Source: Coriaria nepalensis (lineage: Eukaryota; Streptophyta; Magnoliopsida; Cucurbitales; Coriariaceae). From it: a DNA stretch of 64,000 bases. The number at the start of each line of letters is the position of its first letter. The first letter of the stretch is position 1. Position numbers and translations under genes: made by a program. The DNA lies in the NCBI GenBank assembly GCA_027186245.1, contig CP114483.1, positions 754,001-818,000 of the forward strand, read 5' to 3'. Positions 47,882-60,818 of the stretch are shown in pieces. Under the pieces are notes generated by a model, which was given only the letters and a program-made list of their open reading frames with translations, ran no database searches and was not told where the DNA came from.

Positions 47882-48741
47882 ACGATGATCACTTTTCTTT
47901 GTTCATGGTTGATTACTCGATTCGATTCAGCTTTTGTATTTTTTTAATTTATTGTTATATTCTTTTTGAATTATTATGTATACTGTATGATTTTGTAGGG
48001 ATTTATCTTCTTTGGGATTATATGTGTTCGTGTTTGTTAATAAATTAATGATTATGAATAAGATTAGTATTACTACTTCCTAATTCAACTATCTTATTAA
48101 ATTTTGAAATAAATCTATACTCAATGATATATAATATTTATATACCATATAATAGTATGATAATAAATATATACAACCGACGTTGATTAGTCAACCGTAA
48201 ATATAAGTACCATCACGTTCACCCAAAAATGTATCCTTTGTCTCTATATTCCGTTGACGTAGGAAGAATAACAATATGTAACTGTCATTGTCGATCAAGC
48301 GTAAAGTGCAACGATGGGCCCATATTATATTTTCCGTCTGATAGACTTTGATCGGGCTACGTGCAAGTCTAGTAAGTACAACTACATAAGGCCAGGCCCC
48401 AATCATTGGGCCTGTTTCTATACGCTAAAATAGGCCCTTTTAATTTAGTAACCCACCCGCTCGGTGTTCACACATTTCCATGTCACAAGTCACAAACCCA
48501 GGCAACAATGTTAGATGCTCATTAATGACAAAGTAGGAAATTATAAAAACTCATTGTCAGAATCCAAGCACCAGATCTACCCTTGCCACATCACCTGGAC
48601 CCACCATATTTAATATATTTGATGACGTGGCATGATCAAATTGGCATGGTGGTTCTGGAGAAGCAAAAATAGAAAAAGGAGAAGAAGAAATTTACGCAGA
48701 ATACAAAGCTATCCATATTATCCATCGCCGGCTTGCGACGG
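47882..48741. other. Spacer between NHL10-like and the small membrane-protein gene
   Basis: Convergent 3' ends; AT-rich, with no gene seen. Confidence 0.55.
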
Positions 48742-49368
48742 CTACATTCCCGGCAAACGGCGACAAGCCTCCTGAATCTCCGGCGGTGATTTTGGCATGC
48801 TTTCTTGACTTTCCGGTGATCTTGTGGGCTCCACGTCACGAGGAGGCGAAGGGCAAGGAGTGTAAAACAGAGGAGAATCACACGGTGTCTCCAACGGCGT
48901 CGTGTAATCGTCTTCTACCACCTCAACAATGACAGCTGGCGCTATCTCCTGCTTTCTTCTTCCCTTGTCTAATTTTTCCTCACACTCCACAACCTCTCGC
49001 TCCACATCTTCCCTGATCGTGAACAACACCCCCGATATTGGCGCGTGGAGTCCAAGCTGCCATTTCAGAGCTTCGTCGAGCTGATCTCGAGCTTGCTCGT
49101 TAACCGGGTCGTGTGTGACCTGGTTCGGCTCGATACGTCCGGACAGGTGCTTCAAGCAGAAGAAGTGATAGATGAACTCTTTCGAAGGCATGAAAGAATG
49201 ATGTACGGCGAGGTGATGGCCATGTCCGGCCCCGCCGTGTGAGAGGCTCGGACGCTGCAAGCGACGACGGCGCCAGAGAACGTAGAAGAGCTGGGAGATT
49301 AGGCCTAGAAAACATAGAGCGAACACTATTGAAAGTACGATCCCCAGCTTGGTAAGATTACTGTCCAT
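48742..49368 (-). CDS. Uncharacterised plant single-pass membrane protein, At3g52480-like position
   Basis: A single exon of 208 aa. An N-terminal transmembrane helix (about 7-31, KLGIVLSIVFALCFLGLISQ onward) is followed by WRRRR, so the bulk should be cytosolic. A histidine-rich stretch follows (GHGHHLAVHH), then SKEFIYHFFCLKHLSGRIEP, a polar middle and a Pro/Ser/Thr-rich tail (TPLETPCDSPLFYTPCPSPP). I recognise no catalytic domain. From memory Arabidopsis has a similar membrane protein between NHL-type genes and SMXL3 (At3g52480), which supports reality by position. Function unknown. Confidence 0.72.
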   Translation of the reverse strand: MDSNLTKLGIVLSIVFALCFLGLISQLFYVLWRRRRLQRPSLSHGGAGHGHHLAVHHSFMPSKEFIYHFFCLKHLSGRIEPNQVTHDPVNEQARDQLDEALKWQLGLHAPISGVLFTIREDVEREVVECEEKLDKGRRKQEIAPAVIVEVVEDDYTTPLETPCDSPLFYTPCPSPPRDVEPTRSPESQESMPKSPPEIQEACRRLPGM

Positions 49369-49739
49369 ATGATCACAAGGTGTTTGTCAAGATGCCTCAA
49401 CAGCTCTCTATTCAGTTTTCAAGTCTCTCTTTCTTTTGCTGTGTGTGTTAACTGATAATAAGTGGTAAAGGAAAAAGGTTGATGGTTGAGAACCGAGAAG
49501 AAGAGAACACCACCTAGTGGTCCTGCAAACTGATGAGGTAATTATAGAAATGTAAAAAATAAAAAGAAAAAACGGAAGCTTGAATGTCGAAGGTAGATTA
49601 TATCGCTTTTACCATTTTGTAGATAACAATAAATATTTGATTAAGGTGGTTGAGAATCAAGATTTTCTTTCTTTCTATATTTTTTCTTATCCCCTCGCAC
49701 ATTTGAATATTTATTTTACTTATTATCAACGAATTCATT

Positions 49740-50075
49740 CGAACTCACAAACCGGAAATCACACATTTATGCTCACGATTGAATGTAGTTGCAAAAAAAC
49801 GAGACATTTGGAATTTTATGTGGTATGCTTTGAAGATTCTTGATCATCTGGATATTAAGTTGATTCCAAATATGTATATTTTGAAGAGATAGACATCTGA
49901 AGCAAGAGATAGGGTGGTTCAAGTTGACGGAAAAAAAATTCAAGAAGATGTTAACTTGAATATTTCATAATGTTATAGGCTTCTATAGTCGTTGTATATA
50001 AAGATCGCAACAAAGCCAAGACAAATACGATTTAACATATAAGATGATCATAAATAATTTGCTTAAGCAATTAGG
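49740..50075 (+). pseudogene. FAR1-RELATED SEQUENCE (MULE-derived) gene remnant
   Basis: Translation across frames shows the C-terminal part of a FAR1/FHY3-type protein: the SWIM zinc-finger half TIECSCKK, then (after a shift) FGILC, then (after another shift) ALKILDHLDIKLIPNMYILK, and after an in-frame stop TSEARDRVVQVDG. At least two frameshifts and a stop are present, and the DNA-binding and transposase-like domains are absent. Either a dead FRS gene copy or a dead Mutator-like element. Confidence 0.65.
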
Positions 50076-50759
50076 ATGTTTTAGAATTGAGTACAAAAAC
50101 TTGCAACTACATTATCATTACAATCATTACAATCATTGTAATAACTTAGGAAGTGTTTTACGTAAATTATCATTACAATCATTTGATGTCATTGTTGCTA
50201 GTTCTATATATAGGGTTTGCCTTCATCAATCACAGTCCATCAATTTCTCATCTCATGATACTAGTACCATCATACATCATAGTAAGGTAAATTTAGACTT
50301 GATTTTTCATGATAAGTTGGAAAACGAAATGATTGGGCTATTAATGAACATGTCAATTTAAGTGATGAAAATTTACCCGCTTGAATATCGCTACTAGAAG
50401 GGGAGGTACCGGATGAAGTTCATGAAGTCTTAGGAATTATAATGGATATGTTCTTCTGATTTTTGTTGTTTTAAAATCCATGTTTATCAGTTTAATATTT
50501 ATTGTTGGAATTATTGTTTTTAATTAATTGGTTATAATTTTATTATGCCACTTATTTTTCAATTTTAGCTTCATTTCTTCTATGAACATGTGAATTATAT
50601 ACTATAGAGAAATTGTGTTAAGCATGTAAAATAAAGAAGAAAAAAATGTGGAAAAAAAAAAAACATTGTCATACATTCGCCATTTTCATCAAAACAAAAA
50701 ACCCGAATCAGCAAATCTTTATAGCTCTCTATGATACCATTTCTTAAACCCAGAAAACA

Positions 50760-50948
50760 ATGTCGATCATTCCAAGCTTGTTTGGCAATAGGAGGAACAA
50801 CATCTTCTACCCAGTTTCTCTGGACATATGGGATGGGATCCCTTCGAAGACTTCAGGGTAGCTAAGCTCCCTTCTTCTAAACCAGAAGCCTCTGCTTTCG
50901 TCAACGCTCGAATCATCTGGAAAGAGACTCTCGAGAAAATCATTAAAT
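50760..50948 (+). pseudogene. Class I small heat-shock protein (HSP20) 5' fragment
   Basis: Starts MSIIPSLFGNRRNNIF and YPVSLDIWD, the N-terminus of cytosolic class I sHSPs. The frame is then broken by a GGGAT duplication (GGGATGGGATCCC) that moves the expected DPFEDFRVAKLPSSKPEASA, then FVNARIIWKETLE, to the next frame. The sequence then ends at IIK plus stop, so the alpha-crystallin domain is wholly missing. The preceding bases look like the transcribed leader of such a gene. Not functional. Confidence 0.82.
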
Positions 50949-53900
50949 AAAATTCTAATTAATGGGCCAGTGGGCCTGGCCACTAGGCTTGCACTATCTT
51001 AGGGATTGACGTTAGCTGCAGTACACCTAAATCCAGTATTGGTTAGAAAATAAATGAAAGTGAATTTTTGATTCAGTTTCTGTTCATATTGGATTCGTAT
51101 TATATCACATTTACTGCTTCACGACACCAGGAAAAACTAGTGGTGATTGGGATCTCCTTGCAGAAAAGAGTACAGATTTTTTAGACATTGGACTCGGGTC
51201 GAATGCAAGTGGGTGGGCCAGAAGGGCCCAAGAGCTGGAAACTGTCTCGATCATTCAGGTAAGCTGTGGCTGTCCATTATATGATCTTGTGACCAAGGTT
51301 CTATCACGTGAATACTTGACTATATTGTATTTTGATTATTTTCATGTGATACAGTAGTAGTCTTCTAGAGTGTTGACGATGTCTCGGCCCAATTATTTCA
51401 TTAGGCCGGGCCCATATTCTGGGATGTAGCCCGGCCCAACACTTATGTATCGAGGTTAGGCAGTATGAGGCTATGAGCTGCTTTGTTAACATATCCTGAA
51501 ATTTATAGGTAGATTATGATCGATCAAGACCGTATATGCCCGTTGGTAAATTCACATAACATGGAGTCAAAAGAGATCTAAACATGTCATGATCCTGTGG
51601 ATCTTGTAACATGACTTGACTATGTATTTTAACTAGTTGAAGCATATAAGTGCACTGTGAAAAGGACCCAACGGTGACAAAAAAAAAAAGCATGCATGCA
51701 TAATCCACATGCATAAATTCTCATTGTACGTTTCTTTCTATTATTCTCGATCTGGATCGATCCTTTTTTGACCAAGTCTTACAATCTCTCCTCGGATCCC
51801 TCAACCCATGATCCCATCATCTTTCAAATGATAAGTCCATATAAAAGACAGTCATGAGGAATTCTAAGCAGATGACTACTTTGTCGATCCGAGCTAGATT
51901 TCCCTTACTTTCATGCAATTACATATATATATATATTTATATATGTCTATATATGTACATACGAATGTATGTATGGTGTTAAAAGGGAAAAGAGGATTTG
52001 GGAAGGGGCAGTGACCTTATGGACAAAGAGCACAAAGAGCCTTAGTCCACATCTTTTCTTAAAGTCTGCAGGAGAGAAAGAGAGAAGCAAGGTGTGTAGA
52101 AATCTTGTCTCCATTCTAGCGTTTTCTTCTATACATTCCAATCAACGTATATGACTTTTTAGCGAGCTCAATTAAAGCAAATTTAGAGCTTAGATTTATG
52201 ATTATAATTAGTGTTCAAATTAGAGGCAAGCTGCAAGTTTATTTTTTATTTTTATGGTGCTTAGCGAAAGCTTTCCAAAGGTAAAGGAGAAACCGGTCAA
52301 TGGCTCAAAGGGAAAAAAAAGGAACAGACTAGAAAACTATAAATGATGTAAAGATGGGTAAATATGTAAGGTAAGAAGTAAGTGATTAACAACACATTGG
52401 CCCAACACAAAGATAACTGTGTTTTGTTGCCTTAATCACTTTGTCTCCAACATTCTTTCCTTTATAAAGACATGAAGTCAATTAGTTTCATCTCACTTTG
52501 TTTAGATATATTTGATATTAAATTAGTATATATTATGATGTACGTATATAATCTAATAATATTCCCTTTTAAGTTATTAAAGCTCCACCAGTTGATTTGT
52601 CGTTATTGCTCATTGATCAAGATACCTTGGCAACTTTAATTTATACTCACTAAAGTCCTAACTGAGATCACATATCGAGATATTGAATTCAAAAAAAAAA
52701 AAAAAAAAAAACTATGGGGGAAAGAAATAAAGAGAACCATCCAAGAGAAGATCTCTCTTAATCAAATCTAAGTGCCGGAGGGAGGATTAAGCACTAACCA
52801 TGTATGAGGGATTAAAAACTATAATAGTTAAGAAGTTTTGGTTTAAAAGGGTAACCCACTTTCTGCTATTAAAAATCTAATATTTACAAATATGTTTATT
52901 ATTTTGCTGTGGAATCAATGTCACTAGCTAGCTTATGATGTATAGTAGCCCTACTTTATATCTTCCTTCAACCTTTTGAGGAGAAAAATAGAACTCCACT
53001 CCTACCCATCACTCGTTTTTTTTTCCCCACCATTATTTGCCTATCTATCTATCTATCTTAAAGTAACTTCATTTGCATTTTAAGTTTTTCTTATTATTAT
53101 TATTTATATATTTTTTGGGTTTTTAAAATATAAATCAAAGAATTAGCTGTCCATACTTTTATGATATGTAGAGGCTTCTTCCTTTTAGTAAATTGAAAAA
53201 AAAAAAAAAAAAAAGGTTATGAAAGAGCTAGACATGTACAAAGTAGAAGAGAATAGAATATAGCAAGCTGGATTTAGTTCTAATGAAAGATAGAGAAAGA
53301 GAAACTAATCAATCTAATCCAAACCATGATCTTTTGTAACGCCATAAGCGACAAATTCTCTTCTTACATATGCTTTTAGTGTTTTAAAAATTAAAGGGGT
53401 GAAGATAATGATTATTATGTGATTCTAAAGTAGCAGCATTTTTAAGGTTTAAAGGCTATATATATAGATGGTTTAATGGTTATATGTTTTTTTTTTTTTT
53501 TTTGAATTATTAATTATCTTGTTTTCTTTTTATAATAACTTTAATTTTGAATAATTTTGAAACAGGCCCTAACACCAAACTTTCCAATGCTTTTGAAAGA
53601 TGAGAATGTTGGGGGGCTGTGAAAAATCAAAGGAAGGAAGAAAGGTTATTCTTTACAAAGAGCATCTTAAAGCATTAAAAGTAGTGCTCTTTTGATATTT
53701 CTTAGGGAAGATTTTACTTTTCCCTTCTAAAGTAGAGAATGCGAGAGAGAGAGCCATAAAAAATAAAATAAATAAAAAAATAAAAAAATAAAAAATAAAA
53801 AAATAAAAGTTTCTTCTTCCTCTTTGCACAATCCTTACGTTGTGAATCATATGTTAGTACCTTAATGGCTTAGTTCTACTTTTGTGCATTCCCAACGCTC

Positions 53901-55538
53901 ATTTACATTACATATTTTGTTTTTTCATTTGATTAATATACTATTTCTTTTAAGAAAATTTTACAGAAGATTCAGTCTATTATATAGATCGATCGTTCAT
54001 AATATTAAATCATATATAAAATTCAATATTAATATATAATGTAATATGTAAAGTAGCATTTAGGGTTATAAAATTATGAATTATCGGTGTAGAAAAGCTT
54101 TAGTATTTCTTTCATAAATGAGACATTGTTATATATCATTAATCAAATGACTCTTGTAAAATTACACTCACTCTGTTCTCCAAAAGTAAGCTTCTTTATT
54201 AATGCAAGACACGAGGAACAAAGAAAAATTCTCATAATGTTATCCTTTGAGAACCATCCCATTTGTTTTGTTTTGTTTTGTTTTGTTTTTTTCTCATGCA
54301 AATCATGAAATAAGAAATACACGGGCCCACGTGGAAAAGCACACTCGAGGATTCAAAACAAAAGATGGGTATTGTTGATACCATTCATGCATGTTGATAT
54401 CACTATATATAATAAAAAGTAATTAGGATGATCGTGCAATAAGCATAATAAGATGCGACTAATGATCATGGTTTTGTTGTTTAATTAATTGATGTATATG
54501 ATTATGCACTACTTCCTCGCTTCTACCTGCTCGACATTATGTATTGACTTCTAATGATGTCCATATTATAATTCTTCTTCTTGAACGCCTGGCTGACCGT
54601 TGGCATAAAAAAAAGGAGATAACTTTTCTCATATATTTTACTTCACACCCATAATTTCAAGCCTATCTCTATTCGATTACAGAAAACCTTCGCCATAACT
54701 CATTTGCACACTAAGTCACCAAGTGGTGGGAACTAATAATGTGCTAAAGGAAAAAAGCACATTGACACATGCCTTACAATATTATCATTTAAGAGTACGG
54801 TCGGTTCGATTCGTAATAAGAATAAGAATGAAAATAATAATATCAGTATAATGAAAATATGAATAATGAATTTTTGATATCTATTTATTTATATGAGGAA
54901 TACATGTAAGAATGAGACTGATGATTTTTTTTTTATATCTGTTTAATTACATGAAGAATATATATAATAATGAAAATAATAATTTTTTAGTGTTCAATGA
55001 AGTATCTATTTTGATTAAAAAAAAACATAATGAAAATTGAAGAATAACTTTTTAAATTTAAGTGTGAATTAAAAATTATTTATACTTCATCATTTATTCA
55101 AACAAAATAATGAAATTGAATAATTTCTCATTTTATTTCTACCAAAAAATAAAAAATACAAGCTCTAAAAGTTTCATGAAAGTTTGTGTTCATGTTTATG
55201 GAAGAAGATTTCATCGTTCATCTCTACGACCCAGTTGAAAACAATTGATCCGACACGTGATAATATGCATATCTAGAGGCAAACCCTGAATTTGCCAGCC
55301 GGAAATGATGTTGGTGATTCTGAAGAAATGGTACACAAATTAATAGACTTTGAATACGAAATCAAACTACAAATTAAGGAAGAAAAAAAAAACCATCCCA
55401 TAAGAGCGTTAAATTACTACTAATCTAAAAAACTCGGGCTAATAGAAAATGAAGAACAATTTATATTAAGCTTACCGGTAATAATAGCATACTATTATAT
55501 TTTTTTTTTTTTCTGAATTTTTTCTACATTTCCTCAAT
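50949..55538. other. Gene-free AT-rich region
   Basis: About 4.6 kb without a recognisable gene: T/A runs, a CTAT run (53041-53058), a TTTTG pentamer run (54263-54290) and short open frames without homology. Probably 3' flank and old transposon debris. Confidence 0.55.
54263..54290. repeat. (TTTTG)n pentanucleotide repeat
   Basis: Five TTTTG units in AT-rich intergenic DNA. Confidence 0.85.
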
Positions 55539-58484
55539 TTAAAAAATAATCCTTCTATCGACAGATTCAAGAAGGCCAATATCATCAATCGACAGATCTT
55601 CATCCTCCTCATCAGTAATCGAGATGTTCAAATCAAGAGATACACAAGGGCTTGATTGATATTCAATCGCATAATCTTCTTCCTTTCGATCATCATCATC
55701 TTCTTCTTCTTCAAGCGATCCTTCAAACTTATCTTTGATAGAAGGAGAACAAACTCTTGATCTCGATCTAAAACTTTCACAACTCAAAATAATAATAGCA
55801 TCACTAAACCCAACTTCTTCGCCACCACTTAAATTTCTTACCTTCCCTTTTTCCATTGCTCTTTTAAAACCCACTTGAGAGCAATAATCTGCTTGATCAA
55901 CATCTTCAACAAAGAAAACCCGATGAGGATTGCTCGCCACGGCTCCCGCAAATCTTTCGATGTAGCTACAACTCTGTTCATCCCTCGACCTTTTATTATA
56001 GTTATTATTATGATGATCGGTTGAATCTTCCGATCTTGCTGTCGATGAAAAGCTGCTTAAAGAAATTGTCACGAAATTGTCATCTGATTCTGGGCCAAAA
56101 ACAAGATCCGCTAATTCCTTTGAAATCTTCTCTTTTCCATCAATGTCACCACCTTGGAAAAGCAACCATGTTTCTTCCTTCAACTCATGAGCGTTATTGT
56201 TTCCAACTTTGATCCCTTTCCTTCTAACTATCCCAGACCTGCATTGTATATAGTTTGCATGAAATAATTTAGAATTATATATACATATATATGAAGATTG
56301 GATGAGCCAAGAATTAATGTATATATATATATCTTCATACCTGCATTGTAATATCGTGCTAGCGATTTCGGGAACTATGTGTTTCTGCCACGGAACTTTC
56401 TTCTCCAATGCATTACACATGATTTTGAGATTGTCCGAGTTTAGTTCTTTGAACTTTTGGACATATTCTGTCTCCATGACATCCCTGGAGGAAGCTGAAG
56501 TAGGGTTGGAATTAGGGTTTGGACAAAATAACCGTGTGGCCGGAGTCATGGCCGGTTGGTGGTCTACGTTATCCTTGTTTCCAAACATCCAGAAATGATG
56601 GTGGCCCCTCAAGGATTGTTTATCTAACTGCGGGTCGATTGAAAAACCCGAAGTGGAAGTTGAAGGAGAAATGGATGAAAACGGGAGGCCTTTGTCAGAA
56701 GAAAAAGAAGCGTATTGGTGGTGAGCTGATTTGCAAATGGAGTTCCACTTTTTGCAAAGGTCCGAGCCTGATATTTCTGAGACACAATCCTGCTTAATCA
56801 TAACACGAAAACGGCATCGTTAGCAATCAAGAAAGTAGAAGGAGAGAGAAAGTGTATCATAAATGAAGTGAATAGTACGTGCTAACCTGGTGATAATTAG
56901 TTTCACAAATGCCTTTGATCTTCTCGGTTTTGTATTGTTGAAGCCATGCAGGAAGGGTGGTGGTGGTGGATGAGTAAGTAGTACTGTTACAAGTGCTCTT
57001 TTGTAAATTTCGAGCTTCTGTCTTGAATTTGGCTGAGCATTCAGAACAGCAGTTTAGCTGCTTTTCCACATCTCCACCGTCTACTCGTACCAAGTTAGTG
57101 ACATATTCAGCTTTCTTGAAAATTTCATCGCTTTGTAGGTCACTGAAGAAAGGAGATCATAAAGGAAAGAATGCACTCAATCGATAAGAGCTACTATATT
57201 GTATGACAAAAAAGTGGTCGTACACATTAATTTATTTTCGTCTTAAGTTTGGTTTTAAAATAAAAAATAAAAAAAATTCAACTTTACTAACCTGCAGTGA
57301 TTAGTGACAAGACTCAATCGCAAGCTGCATGCTGGAACTGTAAGTGGATGAAGACCCCATACACTTTCCAAAGATGGGCAGCCATTCTTACATTTCATGT
57401 AAGTGTTTAAAGTAGCAATTCCCATTAGCCAAACATTGCTCCCGTAATTCATCTCGCCGTTATAATTAACGGCACAAACCAACTGTCCGATCTCCGTAAT
57501 CATATGCTCAACCGGACAATAGAACCCTTTTTTTCCTTCCTCAATCCTTCTAGCCCTATAATCTAAACCCCACTTAAGATCTCCCAAGTACAAAACAATT
57601 CCCTTGTCCAGACACCCCCTTACAATATTCTTCAGCTCAACAACTTTATCTTCGATTTCTACTCTAGAAAAATTCACAAATGAGGATAAGAAAAGGTTTA
57701 TGCACTTTACCTCTTTCAATCCCTCAGGAACATCTCTTTTTAGGTTAACCTTCTCAATCACTACTTGGACTAAAGCTTCAACACTTTGAATACACTCTCC
57801 CACGACCACAAAACTCATCCTCCTCTTGTTCACTAAGTTTTCAATCACACTCCTAACATCTTCATCCCTCACTTGACTAAGTGGATTACTTTGATCATTA
57901 GGCTTTCTAGTACTTGAGGGAGTAGGGGCAGTTTGGGAATTATTACATATCTCTAATGATACAGCTTGTTCTACATTGCTTTTCACGTGTGTGCTTGAAA
58001 AGCCAGCTTCTCTCATCACTCTACTAACACTAGGATCATCTAGTATTGAAATTATGAGTTGCTCTAACTCGATCTTAACCGCCAAAACCGGTTGCTGCTG
58101 ATTGTCTATAGAACCCCGCCTCTGGTGAGCCTGTGCACGTTTGAAGGCAGCAACCAAAGCGTTAGAGATGGAAGGCTGTTGAGAATTATGATGATGAGAT
58201 AAAGCAGTAGTTGGGCCCAACATGTGGCTAGAGTTAACGGCCGGTAAGCGGTTAAGAGCTACGTTGAAGCAGAGCTCTAGGGCTCTACACTGGAGAGGAT
58301 GAGAGTGAGATTGAAGGCAAGCTGTTCGTAAAAGGCCGGTAGGAGATGAAAGCATAGTACTTGCAACATGAAGAGGAGTGACTTGAGCATGGCCTCGCCG
58401 TTTAGCGAGTGTTACGGCTTGTTTTAGTATGGCTAGAGCTTCCGGGGTTAGAGCTTGTTGCACGGTGCAACCACCTGTTCTCAT
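55539..58484 (-). CDS. SMXL3: SMAX1-LIKE 3 (SMXL3), Clp-ATPase-like repressor
   Basis: Four coding exons: 58484-57292, 57142-56887, 56789-56341 and 56238-55539, all in frame, giving 865 aa (about 815 in Arabidopsis). The double Clp-N domain occupies about 1-170 (VQQALTPEALAILKQAVTLA, RRGHAQVTPLHVASTML, SILDDPSVSRVMREAGF). A first, degenerate ATPase-like part follows (FVVVGECIQSVEALVQVVIE), then a second (ETWLLFQGGDIDGKEKIS, HRVFFVEDVDQADYCSQVGF). An EAR repression motif LDLNI sits near the C-terminus. SMXL3/4/5 are nuclear, promote phloem formation and, lacking the RGKT motif, are not degraded by strigolactone/karrikin signalling; no RGKT is visible here. Intron 3 (102 bp) has no stop and length divisible by three, so retention would insert 34 residues. 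The C-terminus stops at DRRIIF. Confidence 0.95.
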
Positions 58485-60818
58485 CTTTGAATCCGAGAAA
58501 TAGCGAAACGAAGGAGTTTAATTAGAAGGTTAAGACGATGATGATATATAGTTTCATAAGCAAGGAAAGATGGTTTGGGGAGATCTAGCTAGCTAGCTTC
58601 ATGGAACTATATATATATATATCTAGTTTGGATTGGGAGGGTGATTTGTTAAGTGGAGTGAGAGAAAGAGAAAGGAGAGGAAATGAAAATTTGGGATTGT
58701 GCTTTTCTTGCAAGGGAGGTTAAAAATTTGGGGTCCAAAGTTGATTTTGTAGTGAAAAGTGGAATGCATGTGGTGGCAAGGAGGGACTGAATATTGATCA
58801 ACAGTATCAAACGCAATTCAGCTTTGTGAGTGGGTCTCACTCTTTAATACAAAATTGATGATCAACCATTAAAATAACATTAAGACCGTAACCTAAAAAA
58901 GGCTAAGAATCAATATTTGCCTCGGTAATCTAAGTACTACTCGGTATGCAACAAATCTTTGCTCTATCTTCTTTGTAATCATACAAATTTACACCCAACT
59001 ATACTTTTTCCATTTCTATAATTGATTTCCCTCCATTTTTTCGGGGGATGGGGGCAGGTTGGAAATACGAGGCCAATATAATCAGTAAGTGGAAGGTACT
59101 ACATGTTCCTCTATAAACTTAGTCTTAGGAGATCAACACAAATCAAATTTTAACTCTAGAGAATTTTGTTTAATAGATTGTCTTTACTGTGTATACACGG
59201 TTTAAGAATTTCTCCTAATTATATAGCTTATCAATATATTGTTGCACATAACATCATATCATGCTTCCTACCCATTTCATTTTAAGGTCTAGAAATGCAT
59301 AAAAATCACGTTGTCAATCAATCAAACCATCCTAAAATCCTATACCCAGTACTTTCAGATGATTCGTTTTTCACTCCAAGTCTCTATCCCGTAATCTTAT
59401 AAATGAAATCATATTATATATATTTAACTCTTTTAAATAATACGAATTTCGTTTATTAGTATATGAGAATAGTGCATGAATATGCAAGAAATTCTCCTTT
59501 GGACCCGAAAAATTGGTCATACAGATTTATCTCTATATACAAAAACCCAAGCCGTTTGATCTTTCTCGTTGAGCGTTGTAGGTAGCAAGCCAGCTAGATA
59601 ATCAGTCTCAAGCTCAGTCAAAAAGTTTCTTCAATCTATGCTGGCCTTAAAAGACATACAAAGAGAAAGAAAGTACCAAATAATTTTGAACAGAAAGCAT
59701 GACTGCAAAAAAAATGAGTGTTTGAATGAAAGAAAGTATATGGACTATATATGGATCTATGGAATAAAAACACTTGCTTCGATTACACCCTTAACTGCTA
59801 ACTCCTCTCTTCTCCTTTTTCACTTTCTCTGTTCAGCATTAACTTAACTTTGTTTAAGAAAGACCTACTGGATATATACATACCTGTAACAAAAGGTGTC
59901 CATGACTGCTAGCTTTGCTAAAGACCTGAGAAAATTTTTGGTGCAAATTGACTCGGTGCAATTTATATGGTCAAGATCTAATTAGAAGAAAGATCTTAAC
60001 TAAAAATACTAAGTGAAATTATACCGAATATTTACTCCTAAAACCTTTTCTATTACTATATATCAACTAAATATGACTAATGGGCCATGGGCACAAGATT
60101 TGCATTAATTGGACTAACCCAGTGATTATTTATGTATATTACATAAAATAATATCTGTTTATCTCTTTTTGCTTAAAGTAGAGCACTCTCGGAAAAGAAA
60201 TATTAATAGTAAACTATGGCATTATCTACTTAAAAGAGCCGCTCATTTTTTATGCTTTTAGGCCCTTCAAATAAGCATCTTCCGTCTATACGTGGCCATG
60301 TGAATTAAAGCATATATATATACAAGAGAGGGGAAACAAAATGCTTACACAGAGAGACATAGAGAGAGAGAGAGAGAGAGGTTTGTTTGTGGTTAATGCA
60401 AGGTGGCCAATCTAATGAAAAAGTTGCTCTAATTTTGACATGGCAGCTTTGTTGATGTAAACTTCCTTTTTGCAAAAGTCATCCTTATTTTTTATGTTCA
60501 GAATCTACAGTACACGGAACAAATTAATATTCTGTTAAAACTTAAAAGAAGTCTCTCATTACATCATGCAACTACAGATCTTCGTTTGTTTAAAACATAT
60601 CCTCTGTACTAAACTGCTTGTGAGGAATTCGTGCTTCACGTTCGTGATTGATTAGGACCTGTGACTTTATCCCAAAAGCTGAATGAAATAAATTATAGAA
60701 CAACTCCTATATTACTCTTGAGAGTATGCCATAGCAGTAGCTAGCAACATCCTGTATTACTATAGGAGCTATTTCTGGGCAGGAAGCGGCCAGATCCATA
60801 GGAGTAAGGATATTATAA
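58485..60818. other. SMXL3 upstream region and intergenic DNA
   Basis: AT-rich, with TA runs near 58609-58621 in the likely SMXL3 promoter and an AG run at 60361-60380. I see no gene; short frames such as 59638-59847 lack any recognisable domain. Confidence 0.55.
60361..60380. repeat. (AG)n microsatellite
   Basis: About ten AG units. Confidence 0.9.

Noticed and set aside
50044..50361. 105-residue plus-strand frame after the FRS remnant
   Set aside because: Low-complexity His/Tyr/Asn-rich start and no FRS similarity strong enough beyond about 50075.
51900..52160. Possible microRNA hairpin in the gene-free region
   Set aside because: No complementary arms found on inspection.
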